Below are positions 8,336-17,600 of a DNA stretch of 32,120 nucleotides, in pieces (the first letter of the stretch is position 1; every line of letters starts with the position of its first letter). The stretch comes from Burkholderiales bacterium (lineage in GTDB: Bacteria; Pseudomonadota; Gammaproteobacteria; Burkholderiales; Casimicrobiaceae). The stretch is taken from contig JAIRJZ010000004.1 in NCBI GenBank assembly GCA_031260355.1, positions 1 to 32,120 on the forward strand, in the 5' to 3' direction. The translations under genes and the position numbers were made by a program. A model generated the notes under the pieces. It had not been told where the DNA came from. It did no database searches and was given only the letters and a program-made list of their open reading frames with translations.

Positions 8336-8938
8336 ATGGCGGAGATGGATTTCGAGCAACGGATCGTTGACCATTTTCTGGACAGCGCCCGTTTGAAACA
8401 GGAAGCGGCGGCGTTGCTGGCGCCGGAGATCGCGCGTGCCGGACAGTTGATGACGGAGTGTCTGCTGGCCGACGGAAAAATTCTGGCTTGCGGTAACGGC
8501 GGTTCGGCCGCCGATGCCCAGCATTTTGCCGCCGAACTGGTCGGCCGTTTCGAGCGCGAGCGGCCGGAATTGCGGGCGATGGCGCTGACGACCGATACGT
8601 CGATTCTGACGGCAGTCGGCAACGATTACGCGTTCGACGCTATTTTTGAAAAGCAGGTGCGGGCATTCGGTGTTCGCGGCGATGTGTTGCTGGCGTTGTC
8701 AACGTCGGGCAATTCCGGTAACGTGATCCGGGCAATTGACGCGGCGCGGGAGCGCGAGATGCGCATCGTGGCATTGACCGGCAAAGGCGGCGGCGCGATC
8801 GGCGGCATGTTGTCGGCGGACGATGTGCATCTGTGCGTGCCGCATGCGCGGACGGCCAGGATTCAGGAAGTGCACCTGCTCATATTGCACTGTTTGTGCG
8901 ACGCTATCGATGTTCGTTTACTTGGAGAAGAAGGATGA
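8336..8938 (+). CDS. gmhA: Phosphoheptose isomerase GmhA (SIS domain; DiaA-position gene)
   Basis: Converts sedoheptulose 7-phosphate to glycero-manno-heptose 7-phosphate, the first step towards ADP-heptose for LPS core. The 200-aa SIS-domain protein has CGNGGSAADAQHFAAEL, STSGNSGNV and IQEVH. The Glu in HFAAEL (E67) and the His in QEVH (H180) match the catalytic pair of GmhA. The paralogue DiaA, a DnaA-binding protein found at this place in enteric genomes, lacks that Glu. With hldC two genes downstream, the isomerase role is more likely, though a DnaA role cannot be excluded. Start ATG 8336 has GGAG five bases upstream; a TTG at 8312 is less likely. Confidence 0.88.
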   Translation: MAEMDFEQRIVDHFLDSARLKQEAAALLAPEIARAGQLMTECLLADGKILACGNGGSAADAQHFAAELVGRFERERPELRAMALTTDTSILTAVGNDYAFDAIFEKQVRAFGVRGDVLLALSTSGNSGNVIRAIDAAREREMRIVALTGKGGGAIGGMLSADDVHLCVPHARTARIQEVHLLILHCLCDAIDVRLLGEEG

Positions 8939-9546
8939 GGAGAAAGATTTCGCGGCTTCGGCAGGGGTTGACGCCGTTGATGGCGCTGGCGCTTCTGGCG
9001 CCGGTGTTGGTGCCGATGTCGGGGTGCGCTCCGCTGTTGGTGGGCGCGGCGGCGACGACCGGAGTCGTGGTGGCGACCGATCGGCGCAAGACCGGCGCCC
9101 AGCTTGACGACACGACGACGAGCACGGCGATCGCTTACAAGGTCAACGCGCAATACGGTGAAAGGGTGCGGGTCAGCGTGACAAGCTACAACGGAATCAT
9201 CCTGTTGACCGGCGAAGTGCCGGATCAGACGATTTGGGACGGCGTTGCCCAAATCGCCGCGAAAGAAGAGCGGGTACGCGCGGTTGAGAACGAGTTGTTG
9301 ATCGGATCGCTGTCCAGTTTGTCTTCCCGTGCCAACGACAGTTACATCACGTCGAAGGTGAAAGCGCGGTTCGTTGACAGTCAGTTTTCGCCGACGCACG
9401 TCAAGGTGGTGACCGAGCGCGGCACCGTCTATTTGATGGGGCTCGTCAAGAGAGCGGAAGGCGCACAGGCGGCCGACATCGCGCGCAAGACGAGCGGTGT
9501 CAAGCGCGTCGTTCTTATTTTTGAATACACCGACGAAAACCCATGA
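8935..9546 (+). CDS. BON-domain outer-membrane lipoprotein (DolP/YraP family)
   Basis: A 203-aa secreted lipoprotein with two BON domains, corresponding to DolP (YraP), which supports outer-membrane integrity in enteric bacteria. The signal peptide ends in a lipobox LVPMSGC, with the lipid-modified Cys at about residue 31. BON1 covers about residues 60-130 ([27 protein letters not shown]) and BON2 about 140-200 ([27 protein letters not shown]). The start overlaps the gmhA stop (ATGA) and has AGAAGG upstream. The next gene overlaps again by four bases. Confidence 0.9.
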   Translation: MRRKISRLRQGLTPLMALALLAPVLVPMSGCAPLLVGAAATTGVVVATDRRKTGAQLDDTTTSTAIAYKVNAQYGERVRVSVTSYNGIILLTGEVPDQTIWDGVAQIAAKEERVRAVENELLIGSLSSLSSRANDSYITSKVKARFVDSQFSPTHVKVVTERGTVYLMGLVKRAEGAQAADIARKTSGVKRVVLIFEYTDENP

Positions 9547-10076
9547 CCGATACGGCGGCGTTGCCGGCTCCGCGCTATCCGGCCAAGATGGTTGAGGCGG
9601 GTGACGCGCTGGCGCGCATCGCGCGCTTGCCGCGGCCGCTGGTCTTCACCAACGGCGTGTTCGATGTGCTGCATCGCGGCCATGTGACTTACCTTGAGCA
9701 AGCGCGGCAATTGGGCGCGGCGCTGGTGGTGGCGGTCAACAGCGACGCGTCGGTGCGCCGTCTGAACAAGGGCAGCGACCGGCCGCTCAATCCGCTGGAA
9801 GACCGGATGGCGGTGTTGGCGGCGCTGGCGTGCGTCGATCTCGTCGTGCCGTTCGACGACGATACGCCGCAGGCGTTGATTGCGGCGGCAATGCCGGATG
9901 TGCTGGTCAAAGGAGGCGACTATTCAGCGACCACCACGGCAGGTGCCGCCGAGGTCATCGCGCACGGTGGCCGTTTCGTCGCCATTCCTTTCCGGTTTCA
10001 GCGATCGACGACGGCGTTGGTCGAACGCATCCGTGCGGCGACCGCTGCGCGCGACGGTTCCGGGGATTCGCAGTGA
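9543..10076 (+). CDS. rfaE2: D-glycero-beta-D-manno-heptose 1-phosphate adenylyltransferase
   Basis: Transfers AMP from ATP to heptose 1-phosphate, giving ADP-heptose for LPS inner core. The 177-aa protein has the cytidylyltransferase-like nucleotide-binding motif [16 protein letters not shown] with HRGH at 44-47, then [14 protein letters not shown] and [12 protein letters not shown]. It matches the C-terminal half of the two-domain HldE, so the kinase half must be encoded elsewhere. It is coupled to the BON gene by an ATGA overlap and to the next gene by a GTGA overlap. With gmhA here and gmhB at 27069, three steps of the pathway are in this window. Confidence 0.94.
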   Translation: MTDTAALPAPRYPAKMVEAGDALARIARLPRPLVFTNGVFDVLHRGHVTYLEQARQLGAALVVAVNSDASVRRLNKGSDRPLNPLEDRMAVLAALACVDLVVPFDDDTPQALIAAAMPDVLVKGGDYSATTTAGAAEVIAHGGRFVAIPFRFQRSTTALVERIRAATAARDGSGDSQ

Positions 10077-10330
10077 ACCTGCCGCTTTCGGTATTCGAAA
10101 TGCCGGTTGACCGGGAACTCAATGCCTGCGGCCTGAATTGCCCGTTGCCGATTCTGCGCGCTAAAAAAACATTGAGCGAAATGGCGTCCGGGCAAACCTT
10201 GCGCGTTGTCGCCACCGATCCCGGCAGCGTCGGCGATTTTCAGTCGTTTGCGAAGCAGACCGGTAACACGTTGCTGGTGCGTGATGAGGACGCGAACGGC
10301 GTGTTCGGGTTTGTGCTGCGGCGGAAGTGA
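10073..10330 (+). CDS. TusA-like sulfurtransferase
   Basis: A small protein of the TusA/SirA family, which carries persulfide sulfur for tRNA thiolation or other sulfur transfer. The signature [18 protein letters not shown] holds the active Cys in the CPxP motif (C23 if translation begins at GTG 10073). The rest ([14 protein letters not shown]) fits the two-layer alpha/beta fold. GTG 10073 overlaps the hldC stop and follows GGGGA. ATG at 10100 would give 76 aa, nearer the family's usual length, but has no clear ribosome binding site. Which TusA-family role it has cannot be told from sequence alone. Confidence 0.88.
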   Translation: MNLPLSVFEMPVDRELNACGLNCPLPILRAKKTLSEMASGQTLRVVATDPGSVGDFQSFAKQTGNTLLVRDEDANGVFGFVLRRK

Positions 10331-10375
10331 TGCCGCTGCCGCAAAGGCGTTGGCAGACGGTTATCAATATGCCTG

Positions 10376-10417
10376 AAAAAGAAAGACCCCGGCACCAAGG
10401 GGAGTGATCCGGGGTCT
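10376..10417 (-). terminator. Intrinsic terminator of the candidate small RNA
   Basis: AGACCCCGG and CCGGGGTCT form a perfect 9-bp stem (10417-10409 with 10392-10384). On the minus strand it is followed by TTCTTTTT (10383-10376). On the plus strand no T-run follows, so it does not serve tusA. Confidence 0.75.
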
Positions 10418-10480
10418 AAGCCTGTTCCGCAAAGGGAACAAGCACCCGCTCAGGGAGGAAAGCGGGAGACGTTGCCGTCT
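10376..10480 (-). ncRNA. Candidate small RNA with two anti-Shine-Dalgarno loops
   Basis: On the minus strand this stretch folds into four consecutive hairpins: AGACG-GCAA-CGTCT (10480-10467), CCCGCT/AGCGGG (10466-10445) with loop UUCCUCCCUG, TGTTCC/GGAACA (10440-10423), and AGACCCCGG/CCGGGGTCT (10417-10384) with loop AUCACUCCCCUUGGUG, followed by UUCUUUUU. A promoter-like pair lies exactly upstream. The two large loops carry CUCCC motifs able to pair with ribosome binding sites, as in alphaproteobacterial CcsR-type RNAs and some neisserial small RNAs. No open reading frame explains the conservation of these stems. It is an inferred gene; function and targets are unknown. Confidence 0.7.
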
Positions 10481-10486
10481 TTGGAT

Positions 10487-10515
10487 AGGATAAGAGAAAT
10501 CAGGGAAAGTTTCAT
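10487..10515 (-). promoter_or_regulatory. Promoter of the candidate small RNA
   Basis: On the minus strand ATGAAA (10515-10510), a 17-bp spacer and TATCCT (10492-10487) match four of six positions in each sigma70 box. The predicted start falls at about 10480, the first base of the first hairpin. Confidence 0.5.
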
Positions 10516-10549
10516 AGAAAACCGAAAGTTTTACATGAGTTTACAATGA

Positions 10550-11641
<1,092 letters not shown>

Positions 11642-11653
11642 CAGCAGCTATTG

Positions 11654-12292
11654 CTACGGTTGGGGCGGGAAAGACGGTTCGTCGGCTTCGTCGGGCGGGT
11701 TTTCGAGTAGTGCTTTCAGTGCCGCGCGATCCAGCACGCGATGCGCCGGTTTACCGCGTTGTTGCCGGCTGGTCGGCGTTTCGATGCGCAGCAAAACTTC
11801 ACTGGTGCCATCGTCGGCCCGCAGCATGACGCTTTCAGTCGCCTTGGCGGGAGCAGGGTGATAGTGGATGGCGGCGTCGATCAGCCGCAGTTCCACTGTT
11901 TTGGGATCGTCGGCGACCAGTTCGAGACGAATGTCCTGATGTTCTCCTCCCCAGCCTTCGGCGAGCGCGCCGTAAAGTTTCGGCGAAAAGGTGGCGAGGC
12001 GATTCATCCAGACGAGAGCCTGTCGCCGCCGGGCGCGCAGTTGCTGCGCGTGAGCGTCACCGCCGAACAGTGCCTGATGCTCGAAAAGCGCGGTCTCGAT
12101 TTCATCGTTGCCGGGCAATGCGCTGTTCTCGGGAAGCAGCAATTGGCGGGCGGCCTTGCGCTTGGCGTCATGCCAATCGGTGAGTCCGTGTTCGAGGATT
12201 AATACGGCAGCCGCTTGAGCGATCCGGGCGCGTTGCTGCTGCGCCATCCGGGTTTCCGGCTTCGTGCGATCCGGGTGGCTATGGCGCCTCAT
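11654..12292 (-). CDS. Conserved proteobacterial protein of unknown function
   Basis: A soluble 212-aa protein with no signal peptide or membrane segment. The N-terminal helix RARIAQAAAVLILEHGLTDW followed by DAKRKAARQL, and then NDEIETALFEHQALFGG, recalls a conserved hypothetical family of beta- and gammaproteobacteria that is sometimes described as nucleotidyltransferase-like. I cannot name catalytic residues. The middle (LELVADDPKTVELRLIDAAI) looks like an alpha/beta core. It begins six bases after the mrcA stop codon, so it is probably co-transcribed with mrcA. ATG 12292 lacks a good ribosome binding site; ATG 12247 (MAQQQRARIAQ), with GGAA upstream, would give 197 aa and fits the family start better. 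Confidence 0.75.
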   Translation of the reverse strand: MRRHSHPDRTKPETRMAQQQRARIAQAAAVLILEHGLTDWHDAKRKAARQLLLPENSALPGNDEIETALFEHQALFGGDAHAQQLRARRRQALVWMNRLATFSPKLYGALAEGWGGEHQDIRLELVADDPKTVELRLIDAAIHYHPAPAKATESVMLRADDGTSEVLLRIETPTSRQQRGKPAHRVLDRAALKALLENPPDEADEPSFPPQP

Positions 12293-12298
12293 CGTTTT

Positions 12299-14605
12299 CT
12301 AAAAAATCCGTTCGAGCGAATGACCGCTTCCCAGCGGCAGCGCTTCCTCCGGCTGGAATTCGCTGTAAAACCATTCGGTGGTGGAACTTTTATCGCTGCG
12401 TTGCCCGGTTTCCGGGTCGATCCGAACGGACACCACATGCGGCGGTGGGTTAAGCGGCGTTTCCGGTGTGTCTTTGAGCGCGGTCTGCATGAAAGAAATC
12501 CAGATCGGCAATGCCGCGACCGCGCCGGTTTCGCGGTTGCCCAACGATTTGGGCTGGCTGAACCCAACCCAGGCGACACCGACCAGGTTGGCGTTGTAAC
12601 CGCAGAACCAGGTATCGACGGAATCGTTGGTGGTGCCTGTTTTACCGGCGAGGTCATGGCGTTTCAGCGCCATCGCCCGGGTAGCGGTGCCGCGGGTGAC
12701 GACATCGCGCAGCATGGTTGTGATAACAAAGGCGTTGCGCGGGTCGATCGCGACTTGCCGGGCTTCGCCTTCCGGCAGTTCCGGACGAACATAGAGCGTG
12801 TTGTCGCGGGCGTCGGTGATGCGGTCAATGAAATAGGGATCGACGCGGAAACCACCGTTGGCAAAAACGGCGTAGGCGGCGGCCATCTGCATCGGCGTGA
12901 CCGAACCGGCGCCCAGCGCCATCGTCAGATAGGGAGGATGTTGCCTGGCCGGGAAGCCGAATTTGGTGATGTAGTCCTGGGCGTATTGCGGGGTGATCGC
13001 TTGCAATACGCGGATCGTGACCAGATTCTTCGATTTGGCCAGCGCCGTGCGCAGCGGCATCGGACCTTCGAAGTCGCCGCCGAAGTTTTTCGGCTCCCAG
13101 TCTTGGCCACCGGCTTCTTCGGCGGGAACGAAAAACGGGCCGTCGTTGACCACGGTGGCTGGGGAGAAACCTTTTTCCAGCGCTGCCGAGTCGATAAAGG
13201 GTTTGAACGACGACCCCGGCTGGCGTTGGGCTTGGGTGACATGGTTGAACTGGTTGCGCTCAAAATCGAAACCGCCAACCAGCGCCATGACCGAGCCGTT
13301 TTGCGGGTGAAGGGCGACGAACGAGGCTTCGGCCTGCGGCAATTGGCTGATTGCCCACTGGTCTTTGTCTTGGACGACGCGGACGACGGCGCCGCGCCGC
13401 AACCGGATGCTGGCCGGCGCTTTCGGCGGCAGCGAGGCTTGGGCGAAACGCAAGCCGGCGCCGGTGATGGCGGCAACGGTGCCGTTGGAAATCAGTACGC
13501 GAACTCGTTCGGCGCTGGCGTCGAGGACGATGGCCGCGAGCAGGTTGCCGTGGTCGGTGAGGTTCTGAAAGGCCTGATCGATGAGATCGGGGTCGTTTTC
13601 GGCGAGAGGATCGGGCAAGTTGACATAGCTTTCCGGGCCGCGGTAGCCATGGCGACGGTCGTAATCCAGTACGCCTTGCCGGACGGCGCGGTAAGCGGCA
13701 GCCTGTGTTTCGGCCGAAACCGTGGTCCAGACGGTCAGCCCGCGGGTGTAGGCCTCTTTGCCGTAAGCTTCGACGACCCTCTGGCGCGCCATTTCAGCGA
13801 CGTATTCGGCGCGCAGCCCCGAGCGTTCGCGGGAACTCAGCAGGTGCTGGCGGACGTTCAGTGTTTCGTTCTTGGCGGCTTCAAACGCCTTGTTATCCAG
13901 ACGCCCCAATTCGTGCATCCGGCGCAGGACATAGGCTTGTCGCCATTTGGCGCGCTGCGGGTTGACCAGCGGGTTGTAGGCGGAGGGAGCCGCCGGCAAC
14001 CCCGCCAGCATCGCGGCTTCGGCCGGCGTGATGTCGGGCAGGTTTTTGCCGTAGTAAATCTGGGCGGCGGCGGCGAAGCCGTAGGCGCGTTGACCGAGGA
14101 AGATCTGGTTGATGTACAACTCGAGGATCTGGTCTTTCGACAAATTGGCCTCGATTTTCCAAGCCAACAACGCTTCCCGCAGTTTTCGCGTCAGCGTCTT
14201 TTCCCGAGTCAGGAAAAAGTTGCGGGCGACTTGCATCGTGATGGTGCCGCCGCCTTGAAGCCGGTTTGAGGTCAGGTTGGCAATGGCGGCGCGCAGGATG
14301 GAGAGGTAGTCGATGCCGCCGTGTGAGTAGAAACGCTCGTCCTCGGCGGCCAGAATGGCGTCTTTCAGGATCTGGGGGACGTCATTGATGCGTACGACAG
14401 AGCGCCGCTCTTCGCCGAATTCTCCCAGCAGGACGCCCTCCCTGGAAACGACCCGCAGCGGGATTTTGGGTTGGTAATCGGTCAGCACATCCAGATCGGG
14501 CAGCGTCGGGTAGAGTAGGGCGATGACGAAACCGCCCAATAAAGCCGCCACCAAGGCCAGCCCCAGGATGACGGAAGAGAGGTAAAGAAACCAGCGGGTT
14601 ATCAC
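12299..14605 (-). CDS. mrcA: Penicillin-binding protein 1A, bifunctional peptidoglycan synthase
   Basis: Polymerises glycan strands and cross-links peptides in the periplasm. The 768-aa protein has an N-terminal membrane helix (about 8-32), the GT51 glycosyltransferase domain with catalytic Glu in AAEDERFYSHGG (E88) and QGGGTITMQVARN, an OB-like insert, and a transpeptidase domain with SSFK (nucleophile S465), SKN (525-527) and KTGT (655-658). All are intact. It is divergent from the pilMNOPQ operon, an arrangement common in beta- and gammaproteobacteria. The LpoA-like protein encoded at 6694 is its likely activator. Confidence 0.97.
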   Translation of the reverse strand: MITRWFLYLSSVILGLALVAALLGGFVIALLYPTLPDLDVLTDYQPKIPLRVVSREGVLLGEFGEERRSVVRINDVPQILKDAILAAEDERFYSHGGIDYLSILRAAIANLTSNRLQGGGTITMQVARNFFLTREKTLTRKLREALLAWKIEANLSKDQILELYINQIFLGQRAYGFAAAAQIYYGKNLPDITPAEAAMLAGLPAAPSAYNPLVNPQRAKWRQAYVLRRMHELGRLDNKAFEAAKNETLNVRQHLLSSRERSGLRAEYVAEMARQRVVEAYGKEAYTRGLTVWTTVSAETQAAAYRAVRQGVLDYDRRHGYRGPESYVNLPDPLAENDPDLIDQAFQNLTDHGNLLAAIVLDASAERVRVLISNGTVAAITGAGLRFAQASLPPKAPASIRLRRGAVVRVVQDKDQWAISQLPQAEASFVALHPQNGSVMALVGGFDFERNQFNHVTQAQRQPGSSFKPFIDSAALEKGFSPATVVNDGPFFVPAEEAGGQDWEPKNFGGDFEGPMPLRTALAKSKNLVTIRVLQAITPQYAQDYITKFGFPARQHPPYLTMALGAGSVTPMQMAAAYAVFANGGFRVDPYFIDRITDARDNTLYVRPELPEGEARQVAIDPRNAFVITTMLRDVVTRGTATRAMALKRHDLAGKTGTTNDSVDTWFCGYNANLVGVAWVGFSQPKSLGNRETGAVAALPIWISFMQTALKDTPETPLNPPPHVVSVRIDPETGQRSDKSSTTEWFYSEFQPEEALPLGSGHSLERIF

Positions 14606-14769
14606 GTTGAAATAAAGAAGGACAAAAAAAGTACTTGACTTTTATACATAGGTATTTTGTGGTCGGGCTTACAACACTTTGTAAAAAGGTACAAGATATT
14701 TCATTTTATTCGGGGCTTACGTTCACATTTTAATGTAGATTGGTAAAAAACGTTCACTCGCTCTGAATT
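14606..14769. promoter_or_regulatory. Divergent promoter region between mrcA and pilM
   Basis: This 164-bp AT-rich stretch separates two divergent operons. For pilM, TTCACA (14732-14737) with TAAAAA about 16 bases on is one possible promoter; TTGACT (14635-14640) is another -35-like box without a good partner. No inverted repeat or well-defined operator is seen. Confidence 0.4.
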
Positions 14770-15849
14770 ATGCTATCCGATAATCTTTCTTCTTTGTTCG
14801 GTGGCCGGCCATCGACGCTGATCGGGGTCGACATCGCGACAACCTCGATCAAGATGGTCGAGTTGTCGAGCCGTAACGGAAAACTCCAACTGGAGCGCTA
14901 CGCGATCGAGGGGGTGCCGAAGGACTTTGTGCAAGACGGTAATATTACCAACATTGAACAGGTTAGCGCTATCCTCAAACGCGGGTTGAAGCGGCTGGGG
15001 GGCAGCACCAAGGCAGTGGCATTGGCCTTGCCGTCGGCAGTGGCAATCACCAAGAGAATCACGGTGCCGGCCGACCAGAAAGAAGAAGACTTGGAATTGA
15101 CGGTGGAGGCCGAGGCCAACCAGTCGATCCCCTTCCCGCTGGATGAGGTGAATCTGGATTACTGGGTCTTGGGGCCGGCACCGAACATGCCGGGCGAGGT
15201 CGAAGTGCTGATCGCGGCGGCTCGCAAGGAAAAAGTTGACGACATCGTGGCGCTGGCCGAAGGCGCCGGTGCCAAGGCGCATGTGGTCGATATCGAGTCG
15301 CTGGCGATGCAGAACGCTTTCGCTGCGATGGCGTCGTCGCTGCCGGGAAAGGCACGGGGTCAGAACGTCGCGCTGTTCGATATGGGCACACAGAGCACCC
15401 ACTTTTACGTTTTCAACAATAAAGAGTTGTTGTTTTCGAGGGAACTGGATTTCGGCGGCAATCAATTGACGATTGAGATTCAACGGGCATTCGGTTTGCC
15501 GCAGGCGGAAGCCGAAGCGGCCAAAAAAAGCGGCGGGTTGCCGGACAGTTACAAAAAAGAGGTGTTGCAGCCGTTCATCGAGAACCTCGCGATGGAAATC
15601 GCCCGCGCCCTGCAATTTTTCAGCACCACGACGACGCACGGACAAATCCAGCAGATCGTTCTGGCGGGAGGGTGCGCTTTGATTCCGGGGCTCGAAAAAG
15701 CGGTGGGTAAGCAAACCGGCGTGACGGTAACGACGTCCAATCCTTTCGCGTTAATGAAAGTTGCCGGGCGTGTGCGCGCACAGCAACTGTCCCAGGACGC
15801 GCCATTGTTGTTGACGGCGTGTGGCCTTGCTTTGCGGAGTTTCGAATGA
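14770..15849 (+). CDS. pilM: Type IV pilus assembly protein PilM
   Basis: Cytoplasmic actin-like ATPase-fold protein that binds the PilN N-terminus and links the inner-membrane alignment complex to the pilus motor. The 359-aa sequence has the actin-like phosphate motif LIGVDIATTSIKMVEL at about 17-32, a second one in NVALFDMGTQSTHFYVF, and the C-terminal IVLAGGCALIPGLEKAV. It is first in the operon and overlaps pilN by ATGA. No strong ribosome binding site precedes ATG 14770, but the N-terminus fits the family. Confidence 0.96.
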   Translation: MLSDNLSSLFGGRPSTLIGVDIATTSIKMVELSSRNGKLQLERYAIEGVPKDFVQDGNITNIEQVSAILKRGLKRLGGSTKAVALALPSAVAITKRITVPADQKEEDLELTVEAEANQSIPFPLDEVNLDYWVLGPAPNMPGEVEVLIAAARKEKVDDIVALAEGAGAKAHVVDIESLAMQNAFAAMASSLPGKARGQNVALFDMGTQSTHFYVFNNKELLFSRELDFGGNQLTIEIQRAFGLPQAEAEAAKKSGGLPDSYKKEVLQPFIENLAMEIARALQFFSTTTTHGQIQQIVLAGGCALIPGLEKAVGKQTGVTVTTSNPFALMKVAGRVRAQQLSQDAPLLLTACGLALRSFE

Positions 15850-16481
15850 GTCGGCCGCGTATCAATCTTCTTCCCTATCGTCAGGAAAAACGCGCGCGGA
15901 AGCAGCGCGAATTCAACATGACGATGTTTTTTGCCGCCATTGCGGGCGCCGCTATTGTGGGCGCCGGCTGGATGTGGCTTAAGGACAATATCGAGACCCA
16001 GCAAGGACGCAATCAACTCCTTGGAGCGGAAATTGCCAAGCTGGACAACCAGATCAAGGAAATCGACAAACTGCGGGAAGAGATCCGGCAGGCAGTCGAG
16101 CGCAAGAAAGCGGTAGAAGCGTTGCAGGCCAACCGCAGTCAGGCGGTTCATTTGCTGGATCAAATGGTGCGGCAGCTGCCGGAGGGGTTGTTCCTTCAGT
16201 CGTTGAGGCAGAGAGGCAACACGGTGACCGTCGTCGGTTATGCGCAATCCAATGCGCATGTGTCGGCCTTCATGCGCAACATCGAAGCGTCCAAATGGTT
16301 GGACAATCCGCGGCTGGTGGAAATCAAGTTGACGGAAGTCAGAGAAGACCGGCAGGCGCCGACCAGAGCGGTCGTGATCAGGCGGGGAACGATGGTCAGC
16401 GAATTCACCCTCAATTTTGATGTCAAAACGGTGACAGCCGAGGCGAGCAAACCGGCAGCACAAGGCGGGGGGGCGACATGA
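15846..16481 (+). CDS. pilN: Type IV pilus assembly protein PilN
   Basis: Inner-membrane protein of the pilus alignment complex; its cytoplasmic tail binds PilM. The 211-aa protein starts with the conserved INLLPYR motif (MSRPRINLLPYRQEKR), followed by one membrane helix at about 28-46 (FFAAIAGAAIVGAGWMWL), a coiled coil (about 50-95) and a ferredoxin-like periplasmic domain. It is coupled to pilM and pilO by four-base overlaps. Confidence 0.95.
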   Translation: MSRPRINLLPYRQEKRARKQREFNMTMFFAAIAGAAIVGAGWMWLKDNIETQQGRNQLLGAEIAKLDNQIKEIDKLREEIRQAVERKKAVEALQANRSQAVHLLDQMVRQLPEGLFLQSLRQRGNTVTVVGYAQSNAHVSAFMRNIEASKWLDNPRLVEIKLTEVREDRQAPTRAVVIRRGTMVSEFTLNFDVKTVTAEASKPAAQGGGAT

Positions 16482-17080
16482 ATCTCACGTTGGGGTCACT
16501 GAATTTCCAGGAAGCCGGGAACTGGCCGGGCTGGCAGAAGGCGGTGGTGTGCCTGGTTATCGTTGCCGTCGTTGTCATCGCGGGCGCGATCGGGCTCTGG
16601 AAAGGAATGTACGAGGAGCTTGAGCAGGGGAAGCAGGAAGAAACCCGGTTGAAGGGGAATTATACCGAGCGCAAGGTGAAAACCATCAACCACGATCTTT
16701 ACATTGAGCAGCTCGACCAGATCCAGCGGGAGTTCGGTGCGCTGGTGAAAAAACTGCCGGGCCGTTCCGAGATTGATGCGCTGTTGGTCGATGTCAATCA
16801 GGCGGGGATTGCCCGCGGTTTGCAATTCGATTTGTTCAAACCGGCACAGCAGGAAAAGAAAACCGGTTTTTACGCGGAAATTCCGATCAACATCAAGCTG
16901 ACCGGCGATTATCACGGGATGGGTGGCTTCGTCAGCGATGTGGCGGCGTTGCCGCGGGTGGTGACGGTGGGCGATATTGCGATCGCCCACAACAAAGGGG
17001 TTTTGACGATGGACGCCGTCGCCAAAACCTTCCGTTATCTCGATGAGAAAGAACTGGCCGAACAAAAGGCGCAGCCATAA
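16478..17080 (+). CDS. pilO: Type IV pilus assembly protein PilO
   Basis: Inner-membrane partner of PilN; the heterodimer connects to PilP and the PilQ secretin. The 200-aa protein has one membrane helix at about 24-43 (VVCLVIVAVVVIAGAIGLW), a coiled coil, and a periplasmic domain with PINIKLTGDYHGMGGFVSDVA, typical of PilO. Its start overlaps the pilN stop, and pilP begins 11 bases after its own stop. Confidence 0.95.
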   Translation: MNLTLGSLNFQEAGNWPGWQKAVVCLVIVAVVVIAGAIGLWKGMYEELEQGKQEETRLKGNYTERKVKTINHDLYIEQLDQIQREFGALVKKLPGRSEIDALLVDVNQAGIARGLQFDLFKPAQQEKKTGFYAEIPINIKLTGDYHGMGGFVSDVAALPRVVTVGDIAIAHNKGVLTMDAVAKTFRYLDEKELAEQKAQP

Positions 17081-17091
17081 GGAACGCGACA

Positions 17092-17598
17092 ATGAGGCGA
17101 AAGTATTTTATCTTATGTTGCTTGCCTTTGTTGTTGGCGGGTTGCGGTGAGCCGCACGGGGATTTGCGGGTGTGGATGAATGAGCAGGGAAAAGGCATGC
17201 GCGGCAAGATCGAGCCGATTCCGGAAGTTCAGGAATACGAACCTTTCACTTACAACGCCTACGATACGCAGGATCCGTTTTACCCGCGGAAAATCGGGGT
17301 AGTGGAAAGCAAGGGCGGCCCTGATGATAAGCGCAAGCCGGAACCGCTGGAAGCGTATCCGCTGGACGGCTTGAAGATGGTGGGCACGATGGAGCGCAAC
17401 GGAGTGACGTACGGCCTCATCCAGGCGCCCGGCAAGGATATTTATCAGGTTAGTCTCGGTCATTACATGGGACAGGATTACGGCAGAATCATTTCGATTA
17501 CTGAAACGGAGATCCAGCTCAAAGAGCTGGTTCAAGACGGCACGGGCGACTGGACGGATCGGTTGAGCTCGCTGCATTTGGTGGAATCTGGGAAATAG
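17092..17598 (+). CDS. pilP: Type IV pilus assembly lipoprotein PilP
   Basis: Inner-membrane lipoprotein that bridges PilNO and the outer-membrane secretin PilQ. The signal peptide ends in the lipobox LLAGC, with Cys at about 19. The C-terminal beta-domain has LKMVGTMERNGVTYGLI and VSLGHYMGQDYGRI. The 168-aa length is normal. AAGGA precedes ATG 17092. The stop codon overlaps a possible GTG start of pilQ. Confidence 0.95.
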   Translation: MRRKYFILCCLPLLLAGCGEPHGDLRVWMNEQGKGMRGKIEPIPEVQEYEPFTYNAYDTQDPFYPRKIGVVESKGGPDDKRKPEPLEAYPLDGLKMVGTMERNGVTYGLIQAPGKDIYQVSLGHYMGQDYGRIISITETEIQLKELVQDGTGDWTDRLSSLHLVESGK

Positions 17599-17600
17599 TG

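Noticed and set aside
10384-10417. Terminator of the tusA operon on the plus strand
   Set aside because: No T-run follows on the plus strand, while the minus strand has TTCTTTTT. It fits the candidate small RNA instead.
10467-10480. CsrA/RsmA-binding RNA on the plus strand in the tusA-hemB gap
   Set aside because: GGA motifs occur in two plus-strand loops, but the promoter and terminator both point to the minus strand.
12215-14269. Open frame of 684 codons on the plus strand opposite mrcA
   Set aside because: It mirrors the codon pattern of mrcA, is rich in Arg/Gly/Asp/Val without any domain motif, and overlaps a gene with all catalytic motifs. It is a shadow of high-GC coding.
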